In this document: piece by piece, positions 9,001 to 17,713 of the stretch
How positions within the stretch are numbered: position 1 is the stretch's first letter
Layout: every line of letters begins with the position of its first letter
Origin: Haliscomenobacter hydrossis DSM 1100
GTDB taxonomy: Bacteria; Bacteroidota; Bacteroidia; Chitinophagales; Saprospiraceae
DNA length: 64,000 nucleotides
Direction of reading: 5' to 3'
NCBI RefSeq assembly: GCF_000212735.1
Contig: NC_015510.1
Coordinates: 6,077,001-6,141,000, forward strand
Program-made: the position numbers and the translations under genes
The notes under the pieces: generated by a model
Database searches by the model: none
What the model saw: only the letters and a program-made list of their open reading frames with translations
Told to the model about the DNA's origin: nothing

Positions 9001-10557
9001 GGCCTTTCCCTTTCCCTGATGAGTGATCAACAAGGTGGAGGCACTATGGCGGTATGGGCTACTGATTTTGTGGCCAGCCCTATTTATGATTGCAACGGCC
9101 AGGGCGAAACCAACGCCCAGGGCTTGAAAAAGGTCACGAAATACTCCATCAACCGTAAGGGGACTGCTGTCAATGCAGCCAATACAGGGTTGGTGTTGAC
9201 TTGCGCCGACAAAGGCAAGGCGATAGAAGTAGAAATCCACGCCTGGGACGAAGCGGGGAACCACGATTTCTGCCTCACTTTTGTGGAAGTGCAAGACAAC
9301 AACAAGGTTTGCCCCGGCGGAATTGTAGAACCCGTAACCATTTCTGGATACGTAGCGACTGCAAAAAACACCATGATGAAAGGGGTGCCCGTTCAACTCT
9401 CGGGCGATGTCGTTAAAATGAACACCAGCGGAAGCGATGGCACTTATAATTTCCTGGGTTTGAGCAAGGGTAAAAACTATACCCTTACCCCAGACTTGAA
9501 CAAGGATTTTGGCAATGGTATTTCTACGATGGATTTGCTTGTTTTACAAAAACACCTGATTAATAGTGAACCCATTACGGATCCTTATCGCTTAATTGCC
9601 GCAGATGTAGACAACTCTGGTCACGTATCCGTGGGGGACCAAATTCGCTTGCGCAAATTTATCCTCAACATGATACCCGATTTTGGTGGAACCAAGAGTT
9701 GGTGTTTTGTTGACCAGGCATACCGTTTCCCGGATCCGCTCAACCCCTGGAAAGAAGCTTTCCCTCAAACCATTGCCATGCCGAACCTGGACCACGATGT
9801 CAAGGCCAATTTTGTGGGCATTAAAGTAGGGGACCTGAACCAAAGCGCTACGGTAAATGCATTCCAGGTACCCGAGTTGCGCACTGGGGAGAACCTCAAA
9901 CTGGAAATGAAAAACCTCGACCTGGAGGCTGGAACTACGTATGAGCTTCCCGTAAACGTTGCCGACATGAGCAAAATCTCCGGGTATCAATTTGCCCTGG
10001 ATTTGGACCTCAGATCCCTCGAATTTATCGGTATTCTGGATGGTGTTGCCAAATTGGATAATTTTGGCATCTTTGCAGAACAGGGCATGCTGACTACTTC
10101 CTGGATCGACCAGGGCCGCACCAAGAACGGAGCATTGTTTACCCTGGTCGTCAAGGCCAAGACCGATGTGCAATTGAGCAAGGCTTTAAGGATCAACCCG
10201 CAGGTCATGAGTGCTGAGGCATACAACCGCGAAAACGAGGTGATGGGGCTTGCCCTTTCGTTTGGCGACAATATCCTGGATATCAACCAGGATCGTGGGC
10301 TGGTACTTGAACAAAATCAACCCAACCCATTCCGTACGGAGGCTCAAATCGGCTTCTGGTTGCCACAAACGGGGGAGGCTACCCTCAACGTCTACGATGT
10401 GACAGGTCGGGTTGTCAAATCCTTCCGTCAATCCTTCGATCGTGGGTACAACCAATTACTGCTGAAACACACCGATCTCCCTGCTGATGGCGTATATTAT
10501 TACACGTTGATGCAAAATGGGGCTACGGCTACGCGTAAAATGATTGTGACCAAGTAA
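6079..10557 (+). CDS. Giant secreted protein with dockerin-like, cohesin-like and T9SS sorting domains
   Basis: The 1492-residue protein has a signal peptide ending near QWAKAQ. Residues about 40-1075 are a Cys-rich, beta-rich region with recurring DNC motifs (FADNCKSC, ISDNCNLG, GTDNCSAS) and acidic Ca-type loops such as DVNGNGKIDPLP and DLNGDGDLADFG. Residues about 1077-1135 look like an SdrD-B/carboxypeptidase-regulatory fold (TISGYVATAKN). About 1139-1205 is dockerin-like, with two helices and the Ca loop DVDNSGHVSVGD. About 1269-1400 resembles a cohesin (MSKISGYQFALDLD). About 1410-1492 is a type A T9SS tail with NQPNPF and a final KMIVTK. It is therefore probably exported through T9SS and held at the surface. 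The start at 6079 could instead be 6097. Confidence 0.85.
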   Translation: MTNLFPMKMTFTHIVTILYRILPVGVLLGLFLIPQWAKAQCDPRTSCINQVQVTMDANCKFTITPNLVGFGDCVGTYRVVVSDSNPSNGNIIDCPGLWDYAVLNTANEVLCWGKILAEDKSGPILVSTDFINTTLWCTDVDFVLNNPKTVGPTATNQSLNGLISGPVIDTDVKNLGIPNFADNCKSCGCNVTLKFSDRLETVNCTESIVNGVYARIRRVFVATDCRGMTQSVEQVITFRRPVLNDFKFDFAGDANYKAIISYDACAANKSQIRRIDVVPYLTNYFGKKIYLDTLTCNYGLNVSDIEFPTCNGTGLKIERTLKLFDWCLNREVAQYKILIKLGDTSPPRILKLSRIPVVSTGPSDCTAALPTTAAGLRTVLGTTISDNCNLGTLSLRVRTKGRIVSGIIVDTTNWYNMTYPVSNGVITGITVGRHRLIITVNDGCYNTVVDSVEFFVKDLIAPVMKCDDKLRVSLSNTPGLQTGYGKVTAQDIDEGSWDNCGRLKWMRVRRVIPPGCEATFVGGQYDVNGNGKIDPLPADGDWTEADGFDLNGDGDLADFGETFIIKEGKLLSPLGDFMEFFCCDLGALVTVELWGEDLAGNRNYCWMNLLIEDKTSPICTAPWPATVYCTDKCLGQLEDRAASSVCFGDVDIQGGNDCTNLNIQYSVVNKVKCGKGTIIRRWTIAKGSQSTSCEQVITVVPIHEYDICFPRDATADCKKVNADSAFAVELGCDVLAINVSDKRYDASDSECYKIFRTYTVINWCAYDDRCGDPMANGKVYVVDRNVFGNLGKDPIYVLVRDKDRNGDEEFWISKNRTPGEDFDIRFTPPICDATDDYYHSFMYTQIIKVEDSQVPVVTIPQLTVFQTRATDCLADVTITFRGTDNCSASVELEIPQLMVAPNQTLSGPFIMYSSTRWTTKANADGSFTVTVKNLPEGKHDLIVLIRDGCGNLSKATRIPFEVRDRKAPAPICIKGLSLSLMSDQQGGGTMAVWATDFVASPIYDCNGQGETNAQGLKKVTKYSINRKGTAVNAANTGLVLTCADKGKAIEVEIHAWDEAGNHDFCLTFVEVQDNNKVCPGGIVEPVTISGYVATAKNTMMKGVPVQLSGDVVKMNTSGSDGTYNFLGLSKGKNYTLTPDLNKDFGNGISTMDLLVLQKHLINSEPITDPYRLIAADVDNSGHVSVGDQIRLRKFILNMIPDFGGTKSWCFVDQAYRFPDPLNPWKEAFPQTIAMPNLDHDVKANFVGIKVGDLNQSATVNAFQVPELRTGENLKLEMKNLDLEAGTTYELPVNVADMSKISGYQFALDLDLRSLEFIGILDGVAKLDNFGIFAEQGMLTTSWIDQGRTKNGALFTLVVKAKTDVQLSKALRINPQVMSAEAYNRENEVMGLALSFGDNILDINQDRGLVLEQNQPNPFRTEAQIGFWLPQTGEATLNVYDVTGRVVKSFRQSFDRGYNQLLLKHTDLPADGVYYYTLMQNGATATRKMIVTK

Positions 10558-10591
10558 GTTGAAAAGTTGAAGGGTTTATAGTTGAAAAGTT

Positions 10592-10630
10592 GAAGGCCTT
10601 TCATTCCATTTTTGGGAGTGAAAGGCCTTC
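10592..10630 (+). terminator. Hairpin terminator after the dockerin/cohesin protein
   Basis: GAAGGCCTTTCA pairs with TGAAAGGCCTTC and is followed by TGCTTTT. It is preceded by two copies of GTTGAAAAGTTGAAGG, the first directly after the stop codon. Confidence 0.75.
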
Positions 10631-10645
10631 TGCTTTTAGTAGACT

Positions 10646-10681
10646 GCTAATGAACCACCTCTGAGGTGGTGGTTCATTAGC
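10646..10681. repeat. Perfect palindromic hairpin
   Basis: GCTAATGAACCACC (10646-10659) is exactly complementary to GGTGGTTCATTAGC (10668-10681) with an 8-base loop. It lies between the terminator and the ECF sigma gene and has no T run, so it may be a repetitive palindrome or a second stop. Confidence 0.6.
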
Positions 10682-10817
10682 AATCTAGTGTTTTTAAAAT
10701 TTTTAAGCGAAAAAATGCGTTTCACAGAATTTTCTGCAAATTTCGTTTAGGGATTTAGGTACTTTATTTTACTTAGTAAAAGGAAGAGTTTTGAAGCAAT
10801 TCTATTAGAGCGCAATT

Positions 10818-11372
10818 ATGGCTGAAAAAGCATTTACGGACGAGCAATTAGTCGTATTTCTTCGTGCGGGTAACAGGGTAGCATACGAAGAAATCTATCG
10901 ACGTTACTGGGACAAATTGTTTGAATGGGCATCCCATCAGATCGGCGTTGAAGATGCTGAAGAGGTGCTTCAGGAGGTGTTTTTGAGTTTGTGGCATCGG
11001 CGTGCTGATGTCATCATCAAACGATTGGACGTTTACCTGGCGGTGGCCGTAAAAAACCTTGTTTTCAACTTCTTTAAATCTCAACTTACTTATCGTAAAT
11101 ATCAAGAGTATTTGGTCTTCAAAGAATTGGAACAGTCTCCGGATGGTGGTCAAATTTTGAACTTCAAAGAACTGACCGTTGCCATAGAAGCAGCGTTGAA
11201 TCGGTTGCCAGAAAAAAGTGCCGAGGTATTTCGACGCAGCCGTTTTGAGAACCAACCCGTAAAAGAAATTGCCAAACATTTGAGTTTAAGTGAAAAGGCA
11301 GTAGAATATCACCTTACTAAATCTATAAAGTACTTGAAAGACACCTTAAAGTCATATCATGCTGAGAATTGA
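10818..11372 (+). CDS. ECF RNA polymerase sigma factor (FecI-like)
   Basis: The 184-residue protein has sigma region 2 at about residues 22-90 (YEEIYRRYWDKLFEWA, DAEEVLQEVFLSLWHRR) and region 4 at about 125-175 (LNRLPEKSAEVFRRSRFEN, then the helix-turn-helix EIAKHLSLSEKAVEYHL). This is the Bacteroidota FecI-like group that controls TonB-linked uptake genes. A FecR anti-sigma gene starts 21 bases downstream and a SusC with an STN signalling domain follows. The likely circuit is ligand-loaded SusC signalling through FecR to release this sigma. Confidence 0.93.
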   Translation: MAEKAFTDEQLVVFLRAGNRVAYEEIYRRYWDKLFEWASHQIGVEDAEEVLQEVFLSLWHRRADVIIKRLDVYLAVAVKNLVFNFFKSQLTYRKYQEYLVFKELEQSPDGGQILNFKELTVAIEAALNRLPEKSAEVFRRSRFENQPVKEIAKHLSLSEKAVEYHLTKSIKYLKDTLKSYHAEN

Positions 11373-11393
11373 TCAACCTTAAACTATGTTGAA

Positions 11394-12413
11394 ATGACGC
11401 AACAGGAGTTCAATGAACTATCCAAACGCTATCTTGAAGGTAAAACTACAGAAGAGGAAGAAAAACCCATTCTGGCCTGGTTTGAATCCCAGCCTGAATT
11501 CAAAAAAACCTCTGCTCCCGGAGAAGAATCCCTCACGGTTCGTAAGAGAGTTTGGGCCAACATTAGTAAAGAACTCAAAGTGTCTGTATCAGCGAGAATC
11601 ATCCGCATGGCCTGGATACTCGGTACTGCTGTCTGTATGCTTCTGGGATATATATGGTTCGTGAAATTAAGCCCGGCGCAGGTACCAAAAAAAAACCAAA
11701 AAAGCCCAACGGTAATCGCTCACCGTGGAATAGAATTGAAAAACACGACTTATTCTGATCAAAAAATAACCCTTGCGGATGGCTCATTGGTGATTTTGGA
11801 ACCCGGAAGTAGCCTGGTTTACAACAAAGACTTCAATCGGATCAAGCGCGAGCTGCACCTCAATGGGGAGGCATTTTTTGAAGTCACCAAGAATCCATCC
11901 AAACCCTTTATCGTACATGCGGGCAAACTGATTGCCAAAGTACTGGGCACTTCTTTTACCATCAAAAATACTAAAGATTCCAAAAATGTAATGGTAGATG
12001 TGCTGACAGGTAAGGTCTCCGTTTACGCTGAAAAAACACCGCAAGAAAAATCAAGTGTAAAAGAGAAACTCAAGGTTGTCGTTTTGACCCCCAATCAACG
12101 TGTACAATATTTGAGTACGGAAAACAGGCTGGTTAAATCCATTGTAGAATCACCCAATGTCATCATCACCAGGGAAGAGCTTAAAAAACTCACTTTTGTC
12201 GATGCGCCCATTTCCCTTGTTTTTGAGGCCATTGAAAAGGCTTATGGCCTTGAGGTCGTCTATGATGAAAAGGTGATGCAAGATTGTATCATGACGACTT
12301 CTCTTGACGAGGAAAACCTCCATGATAAACTTACGATCATCTGCAAATTGTTAAATGCATCCTACAAAATAGAGGATGCACAGATCATCGTGAGCAGTAA
12401 TGGTTGTTTATAA
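11394..12413 (+). CDS. FecR family anti-sigma factor
   Basis: The 339-residue protein has a cytoplasmic sigma-binding N-terminus, one membrane span at about residues 67-88 (AWILGTAVCMLLGYIWF), a periplasmic FecR domain at about 110-215 (DGSLVILEPGSSLVYN, LHLNGEAFFEVTKN, GTSFTIKN, VLTGKVSVY), and a DUF4974-type STN-like domain at the end (FVDAPISLVFEAIEKAYGL). It is the usual partner of the FecI-like sigma just upstream and should sense the STN domain of the downstream SusC. Confidence 0.93.
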   Translation: MTQQEFNELSKRYLEGKTTEEEEKPILAWFESQPEFKKTSAPGEESLTVRKRVWANISKELKVSVSARIIRMAWILGTAVCMLLGYIWFVKLSPAQVPKKNQKSPTVIAHRGIELKNTTYSDQKITLADGSLVILEPGSSLVYNKDFNRIKRELHLNGEAFFEVTKNPSKPFIVHAGKLIAKVLGTSFTIKNTKDSKNVMVDVLTGKVSVYAEKTPQEKSSVKEKLKVVVLTPNQRVQYLSTENRLVKSIVESPNVIITREELKKLTFVDAPISLVFEAIEKAYGLEVVYDEKVMQDCIMTTSLDEENLHDKLTIICKLLNASYKIEDAQIIVSSNGCL

Positions 12414-12500
12414 AGTTCGATAATGTCGCCAGTAAGTGATGTGTTGAACATTTTTTTTTGACTTTCACAAAAATTTCTTAACTTAACCAACATCAGAGGC

Positions 12501-15500
12501 ATGAAAAAAAATCTACTGCACCGTGAAAAACTGCTTCAGCTCATGAGAATCTCGCTTGCTCAAATCATTCTGGCTGGGCTTTTCGCGGGTATGGGTTACG
12601 CTCACCCCGCCTTTTCCCAGAAGGTGTTATTGCAAAAGCTCAGTCTCAATCTTGAGGACAAGAAACTATGCGAGGTCTTATTCTTGATTGAAAAGAAAGC
12701 CGACGTTCATTTTTCCTATTTGCCGAAGCAGATTGAAGCCAACCGTAAAGTAAGTATCCAGGTCGAGGATGAAAGCCTGGAAAAAATCCTGGATCGGGTG
12801 TTCAAAAAAACACCTATTCGGTATGAGGTTTTTGGATCAAAACAAATTTTGCTGAGCAAAACCTCCCTGGAGCGTTACGAACAGCAAGATTTTGAAAATC
12901 TACCCAAAATCGAGCCGATCGTCATCCAAAAACCTGATTTTAGGGTACAAGGTACTGTTACCGACAATTCCGGAGAACCTATGGTGGGCGCTTCTGTAGT
13001 TTTGGAAGGTACCACCCAGGGCGCTATCACCGATGCCAGCGGCAAATACACGCTGGATTTGGCGGATGCCGACCGCAATGGTACCTTGATCTTCAGCTTT
13101 GTAGGCTACACTACCATCCGCGTCCCCATTGATGGCCGTGCTACGGTCAATGTGGTACTGGAAGAAGGTAAAGTACTGGATGAAGTGGTCGTCGTAGGTT
13201 ATGGTACCCAAAAGAAGTCTTCCTTGACTGGTGCTGTATCTTCAGTAAGTCAGAAAGACCTGAAGGCGCTGCCCGTCATCAGCTTGACCCAGGCCATTCA
13301 GGGACGTGTACCTGGTGTATCGATCACCAACAACAGTAGCCCTGGCTCCGATCCAATCATTCGCATCCGGGGTATCGGTTCGATCAGCTTGAATCCCAAT
13401 CCATTGTTTGTCATTGATGGTGTGCCTGCAGGCGGCTTAAACAACATCGACCCCAAGGATATTGAGTCCTTGGAAGTACTTAAAGATGCTAGTGCTGCAT
13501 CTATTTATGGCTCAAGAGCAGCCAACGGAGTTGTTTTGATCACAACAAAAAAAGGAGTTGCCGGTAAGATGAAGGTAAATCTGGATTCTTACTATGGCGT
13601 GCAATCCGCTTGGAAAACCCTTGATTTACTCAATCGCGACGAGTACGTTCGTTACGGAACTGCCCTGCTGACTGCTTCCAATCAGCCAGTACCTGGCCGT
13701 TTCACCAACCTGAATACGCCCATTTACGATGGAGCAAGTACCACTTTTGGCCAGACCGATACGGATTGGCAAGATGTGATGTTCCGCTCCGCACCGATCA
13801 TGGACCATCAGTTGTCCATTTCCGGTGGCAACGACGTATCCCGGGTATATACCTCTTTGGGCTACCTCAGCCAGGATGGGATCATGCCTGTTACCGATTA
13901 CCAGCGCCAAAGTTTCCGCATCAACTCGGATCACAAAGTGGCCAAGTGGTTGACCCTGGGCCAAACCCTGTTGGTAGCAACGGACAAGCGTCGTTTGGAG
14001 CGCGACGGTGGGGGCCGTACTCAGATCCAGAATATCATGCGGATGATCCCTTACTGGCCAGTACGTGACCCAACTAAAATTGGTGGATTCAGTACCACTG
14101 CTCAAGGTTTGGATGCTACCGACCCTGAAAACCCCCTGCGCATTGCCGAGCAGGAACAACAGTATCAGATCGACAACGGGGTAAAAATGCTGGGTACGTT
14201 TTTCACCGAAGTGAAATTCACCAATTGGCTGAAGTACCGCTTCGTGGCGGGTGCTGATTTTGCCAATAGCCAGTTTACCAGCTTCCTGCCCATCTACAAC
14301 GATGGCAACCGCAGCCGGGTTATTGCCGCACTGTCTGAAAACCGGAATAATTTCTTCTCTACCGTATTCACCAACCAGTTGACCTTTGATCAATCTTTTG
14401 GTAACCACAATGTCAACGTCATTGCAGTAGCGGAGAAACAGGATGCCAAGTCTGAGGGTATTTCGGCCAGTGGTCAACGTCCAGACAACAACGTTCAAGT
14501 ATTACAGGGGATTTCCAACCCGAATGGTTCGTCTTCCTTGTCTCAAAACTCTTTGATCTCGTATGTTGGTCGTTTGACTTACGACTACGCCGGAAAATAC
14601 CTGCTGGGCGCTTCGATTCGTCGGGATGGTTCTTCCAAATTCGCTCCTGGCCGCAAGTGGGGTATCTTCCCATCTGCATCGGTGGGATGGCGCATCAGCG
14701 AGGAACCATTTATGAAATCGATTACAGCGATTTCTTCGCTGAAATTGCGGGCCAGCATCGGTCAAACCGGATACAATGCCATCGGTGATTACGACTGGCA
14801 ACCACTCATTTCGGCCAATTCGACCATTTACCCATTTGGCAACGCCACCACCAACCTTGGTTCGTACTTCAACCGCTTGGGTAACACTGGCTTGAGCTGG
14901 GAAGAAACGACCATGAGCAACATTGGTTTTGACCTGTCTTTAGGCCGTTTCGACATCAGTGCCGAATTGTACAAGCGCAAAACGGATGGTCTGTTGTTGA
15001 GCGTGCCACTACCTGAATCATTGGGTTTCTCATCTAGCCCACTGGCCAACGTAGGCAGCATGCAAAATACCGGTTTTGAACTCGCGCTCGGCTACAACCA
15101 CCGCAGCACCGATTTCAACTGGAGTTTGACGGGTACTTTTGACATGATCCGCAACAAGGTTTTGAGCCTCGCTACACCCAACGCCACCATCAACTCCGGC
15201 AACAATGCTGACTTTGGCGGTTTTGACATTACCCGTACCCAAGCAGGACAACCCATTCAGTCGTTCTATGGCTGGCAGGTAGATGGCATCTTCCAAAGTG
15301 CTGCTGAGGTAGCTGCAGCCAATGCCCTGGGCAACGACAATGCGCCTTATCAAAACGCCTCCACTGCTCCTGGTGACATTCGTTTTAAGGACTTGAATAA
15401 CGATGGCAAAGTTGACGGCAGTGACCGTACTTTCCTGGGCAGCTATTTGCCTAAATTCTCCTATGGCTTGAACTGGGGTGGTACCTACAAAAACTTCGAT

Positions 15501-15962
15501 TTTGCGGTTTACATCCAAGGTGTACAAGGCAATAAAATTTACAATGGTGTCAAAGTCATTGGTCAAGGTATGTTACGTCTCTTCAATGCCAGTACCGACG
15601 TTCTGGATGCCTGGACTCCGTCAAACACCGACACAGATGTGCCTCGTGCAGTCAGTGGGGATCCAAACCAAAATACCCGTACTTCCGACCGTTTCATTGA
15701 GGATGGTTCTTATCTGCGGATCAAAAATATCAGCATTGGCTATACTTTCTCCAGCGAAAAACTGAAGGAACTCAGCAACAATGTGATCAGCCGTGTTCGG
15801 GTTTATGTATCCAGTCAGAACTTGTTGACTTTCACCAAGTATTCTGGATATGATCCTGAGGTGGCTTCAAGAGGCTATAACCTGCTCAACAATGGTATCG
15901 ACTATGGCCAATACCCACAGGCACGTACCGTTTTATTGGGCGTAAATCTTGGTTTCAACTAA
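12501..15962 (+). CDS. SusC/RagA family TonB-dependent transporter with STN domain
   Basis: The 1153-residue outer-membrane protein carries, after the signal peptide, an STN domain at about residues 50-105 (LSLNLEDKKLCEVLFLIE), a carboxypeptidase-regulatory-like domain at about 148-235 (VQGTVTDNSGEPMVGASV), then the plug starting at VVVGYGTQKK and the SusC signature LKDASAASIYGSRAANGV. A 22-strand-type barrel follows, ending in aromatic VLLGVNLGFN. It imports a ligand captured by its SusD partner using TonB energy. The STN domain ties it to the sigma/FecR pair just upstream. No glycan enzymes lie nearby, so the substrate cannot be named. Confidence 0.95.
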   Translation: MKKNLLHREKLLQLMRISLAQIILAGLFAGMGYAHPAFSQKVLLQKLSLNLEDKKLCEVLFLIEKKADVHFSYLPKQIEANRKVSIQVEDESLEKILDRVFKKTPIRYEVFGSKQILLSKTSLERYEQQDFENLPKIEPIVIQKPDFRVQGTVTDNSGEPMVGASVVLEGTTQGAITDASGKYTLDLADADRNGTLIFSFVGYTTIRVPIDGRATVNVVLEEGKVLDEVVVVGYGTQKKSSLTGAVSSVSQKDLKALPVISLTQAIQGRVPGVSITNNSSPGSDPIIRIRGIGSISLNPNPLFVIDGVPAGGLNNIDPKDIESLEVLKDASAASIYGSRAANGVVLITTKKGVAGKMKVNLDSYYGVQSAWKTLDLLNRDEYVRYGTALLTASNQPVPGRFTNLNTPIYDGASTTFGQTDTDWQDVMFRSAPIMDHQLSISGGNDVSRVYTSLGYLSQDGIMPVTDYQRQSFRINSDHKVAKWLTLGQTLLVATDKRRLERDGGGRTQIQNIMRMIPYWPVRDPTKIGGFSTTAQGLDATDPENPLRIAEQEQQYQIDNGVKMLGTFFTEVKFTNWLKYRFVAGADFANSQFTSFLPIYNDGNRSRVIAALSENRNNFFSTVFTNQLTFDQSFGNHNVNVIAVAEKQDAKSEGISASGQRPDNNVQVLQGISNPNGSSSLSQNSLISYVGRLTYDYAGKYLLGASIRRDGSSKFAPGRKWGIFPSASVGWRISEEPFMKSITAISSLKLRASIGQTGYNAIGDYDWQPLISANSTIYPFGNATTNLGSYFNRLGNTGLSWEETTMSNIGFDLSLGRFDISAELYKRKTDGLLLSVPLPESLGFSSSPLANVGSMQNTGFELALGYNHRSTDFNWSLTGTFDMIRNKVLSLATPNATINSGNNADFGGFDITRTQAGQPIQSFYGWQVDGIFQSAAEVAAANALGNDNAPYQNASTAPGDIRFKDLNNDGKVDGSDRTFLGSYLPKFSYGLNWGGTYKNFDFAVYIQGVQGNKIYNGVKVIGQGMLRLFNASTDVLDAWTPSNTDTDVPRAVSGDPNQNTRTSDRFIEDGSYLRIKNISIGYTFSSEKLKELSNNVISRVRVYVSSQNLLTFTKYSGYDPEVASRGYNLLNNGIDYGQYPQARTVLLGVNLGFN

Positions 15963-15976
15963 AACAACAATGTTTT

Positions 15977-16002
15977 GCATCGCCAGGCATAACTGGCGAT
16001 GC
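15977..16002 (+). terminator. Intercistronic hairpin between susC and susD
   Basis: GCATCGCCAG pairs perfectly with CTGGCGATGC over a 6-base loop. It starts 14 bases after the susC stop and ends 24 bases before the susD start, with no T run. It could protect or attenuate the transcript so that SusC and SusD are made in different amounts. Confidence 0.6.
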
Positions 16003-16025
16003 CTGACCATAAAAATCTATTGACG

Positions 16026-17570
16026 ATGAAAAAAATTGCTTTTTTAACCTGCGTCTTAATGCTGGGCTTGACCCTGAGCTGCAACGACGAAGTACTCAAT
16101 AAAGTCAACCCAAACGGGGTAACACTGGATACCTATTTCAACAATGACGCCGAACTAATAGCGGGGGTAAATTCAGTTTACGCCTTGGTTCAACACAACG
16201 GTTTGGTATCCCGAGAATGGTTTTTCACCCATGACCTGCGTAGTGATGAGGTGGCCACTGGTGGTGGTCAATTGGAGACCCCCCGCGCCCAATTGCTCAA
16301 TGGCGTAAATGACGCTGGAAACTCTGTCTCCAATTCTGTTTGGACGGGTTGGTTCCGCGTAGTCCACCGAGCTAATGTGGTCATTGAAGCTGGTGCTGCT
16401 GCCAAACCCGGCATTACTGATGCAGTGCGCACCCGGGTAGTGGGTGAAGCCAGGTTTTTGCGTGCCTGGGCTTATTATGAACTAGGCACCTTATGGGGTG
16501 GTGCTCCGTTGTATACGGAATACGCTAAATCTGTTGAAGGCTCTAAGGGGCGTTCTACCCAGCAAGAAGTGTACAATCTGGTGATTAGCGACCTTAAGGC
16601 TGCGGAAACTGCCTTACCTGCCAGCTATGGCGCAGCGGATTTAGGCCGTGCAACCAAGGCTGCTGCACAAATGCTCCTGGCGCGTACCTATTTACAATTG
16701 GGTGATTACAATAGCGCCAAAACGGAGTTGCAAAAAATTGTCAGCTCTGGCTTGTACAAGTTGGTAGACAATTATCTCGACCTCACGAACGAAGAAGGAG
16801 AATTCAACGCTGAATCTATCTTCGAAGTAGTGTATGCTCCATCTGGAGGTGCATACAACTGGGGTGGCGATGGCGACGGTACGGCAGTTCAAGAAGAAAC
16901 CGTACGTACGCAGGAGTACTCTGCAGTGGGTTGGCGCAACCTGATTCCATCCAATAAAATTTTGAACGACTACGAAAGAACCTCTAAAGGGGATGCCAAA
17001 AGTGACCCACGCTTCGACATGTCTTACTGGAAGCCCGGCGATAAATTCAACAATGGCGCCAGCACCATGACCGATGATCGGGTTCAAGGCAATACTTCCA
17101 TAGTAGACGGCCAAACGGTGAAGATAAGCTGGCGCAAATATTCCGTTTTGTACAAGGTTGACAATGGCTTCTTTACCAGTGGCATCAACATGCGCATCAT
17201 GCGGTATGCCGATGTACTGCTCATGTTGGCGGAATGTGAAAACGAAGCGGGCAATTCAGCTGCTGCGATCAGCCTGATGAATCAGGTTCGGGCACGTGCG
17301 TCGGTGGGCATGCCGCCTTACCCAACTGCCAATTATCCCTGCAACAACAAGGATGAAATCCTCCGTGCACTGCAACACGAGCGTTTTGTAGAACTGGCTT
17401 CCGAGCAGGTACGCAATTTTGACATCCTGCGCTGGCGCAAGCACAAAAAGCTCAAAACAGAACCCATTTCTTACTTTGTAGCCAACAAACACGAGTTATT
17501 GCCGCTTCCACAGACCGAAATCGACAATAACCCAAACATTGAACAATCTAATCAGAATCCGGGCTACTAA
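16026..17570 (+). CDS. SusD/RagB family nutrient-binding outer-membrane lipoprotein
   Basis: The 514-residue protein has a lipoprotein signal ending LTLSC at Cys19. The body has the SusD pattern: GEARFLRAWAYYELGTLWGG near residue 140, TPR-like helices (AAAQMLLARTYLQLGDY), and the C-terminal RagB/SusD section with MRYADVLLMLAECENEAG, ALQHERFVELASEQVRNFD and LLPLPQTEIDNNPNIEQS. It sits as the lid on the SusC barrel upstream. The ATG at 16026 is chosen because it begins the signal peptide. A long array of mobile and repeat DNA follows. Confidence 0.95.
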   Translation: MKKIAFLTCVLMLGLTLSCNDEVLNKVNPNGVTLDTYFNNDAELIAGVNSVYALVQHNGLVSREWFFTHDLRSDEVATGGGQLETPRAQLLNGVNDAGNSVSNSVWTGWFRVVHRANVVIEAGAAAKPGITDAVRTRVVGEARFLRAWAYYELGTLWGGAPLYTEYAKSVEGSKGRSTQQEVYNLVISDLKAAETALPASYGAADLGRATKAAAQMLLARTYLQLGDYNSAKTELQKIVSSGLYKLVDNYLDLTNEEGEFNAESIFEVVYAPSGGAYNWGGDGDGTAVQEETVRTQEYSAVGWRNLIPSNKILNDYERTSKGDAKSDPRFDMSYWKPGDKFNNGASTMTDDRVQGNTSIVDGQTVKISWRKYSVLYKVDNGFFTSGINMRIMRYADVLLMLAECENEAGNSAAAISLMNQVRARASVGMPPYPTANYPCNNKDEILRALQHERFVELASEQVRNFDILRWRKHKKLKTEPISYFVANKHELLPLPQTEIDNNPNIEQSNQNPGY

Positions 17571-17672
17571 GTAGTTGATGTGGTCAACTACTTAAGCGTG
17601 TACTACGCATGAACTATAAGCAAATGAACCATTATTGAACAATGCCCTCCTTCCGTCTTGGAAGGGGGGTAT
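17569..17672 (+). terminator. Tandem hairpins ending the sigma-FecR-SusCD unit
   Basis: AAGTAGTTGA/TCAACTACTT (17569-17593) overlaps the susD stop codon. A second stem, CCCTCCTTCC with GGAAGGGGGG (17642-17672), is followed by TTGAATTTTT. Together they should end the operon before the FG-GAP lipoprotein gene. Confidence 0.65.
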
Positions 17673-17713
17673 TGAATTTTTGCTACTTTTGAACTGGTTT
17701 AAATTTGTCTTAC

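Noticed and set aside
7924-9396. 490-residue open frame on the minus strand
   Set aside because: It lies wholly antisense to the dockerin/cohesin protein, which has a signal peptide, clear domains and a T9SS tail. The antisense translation has no recognisable domain or start.
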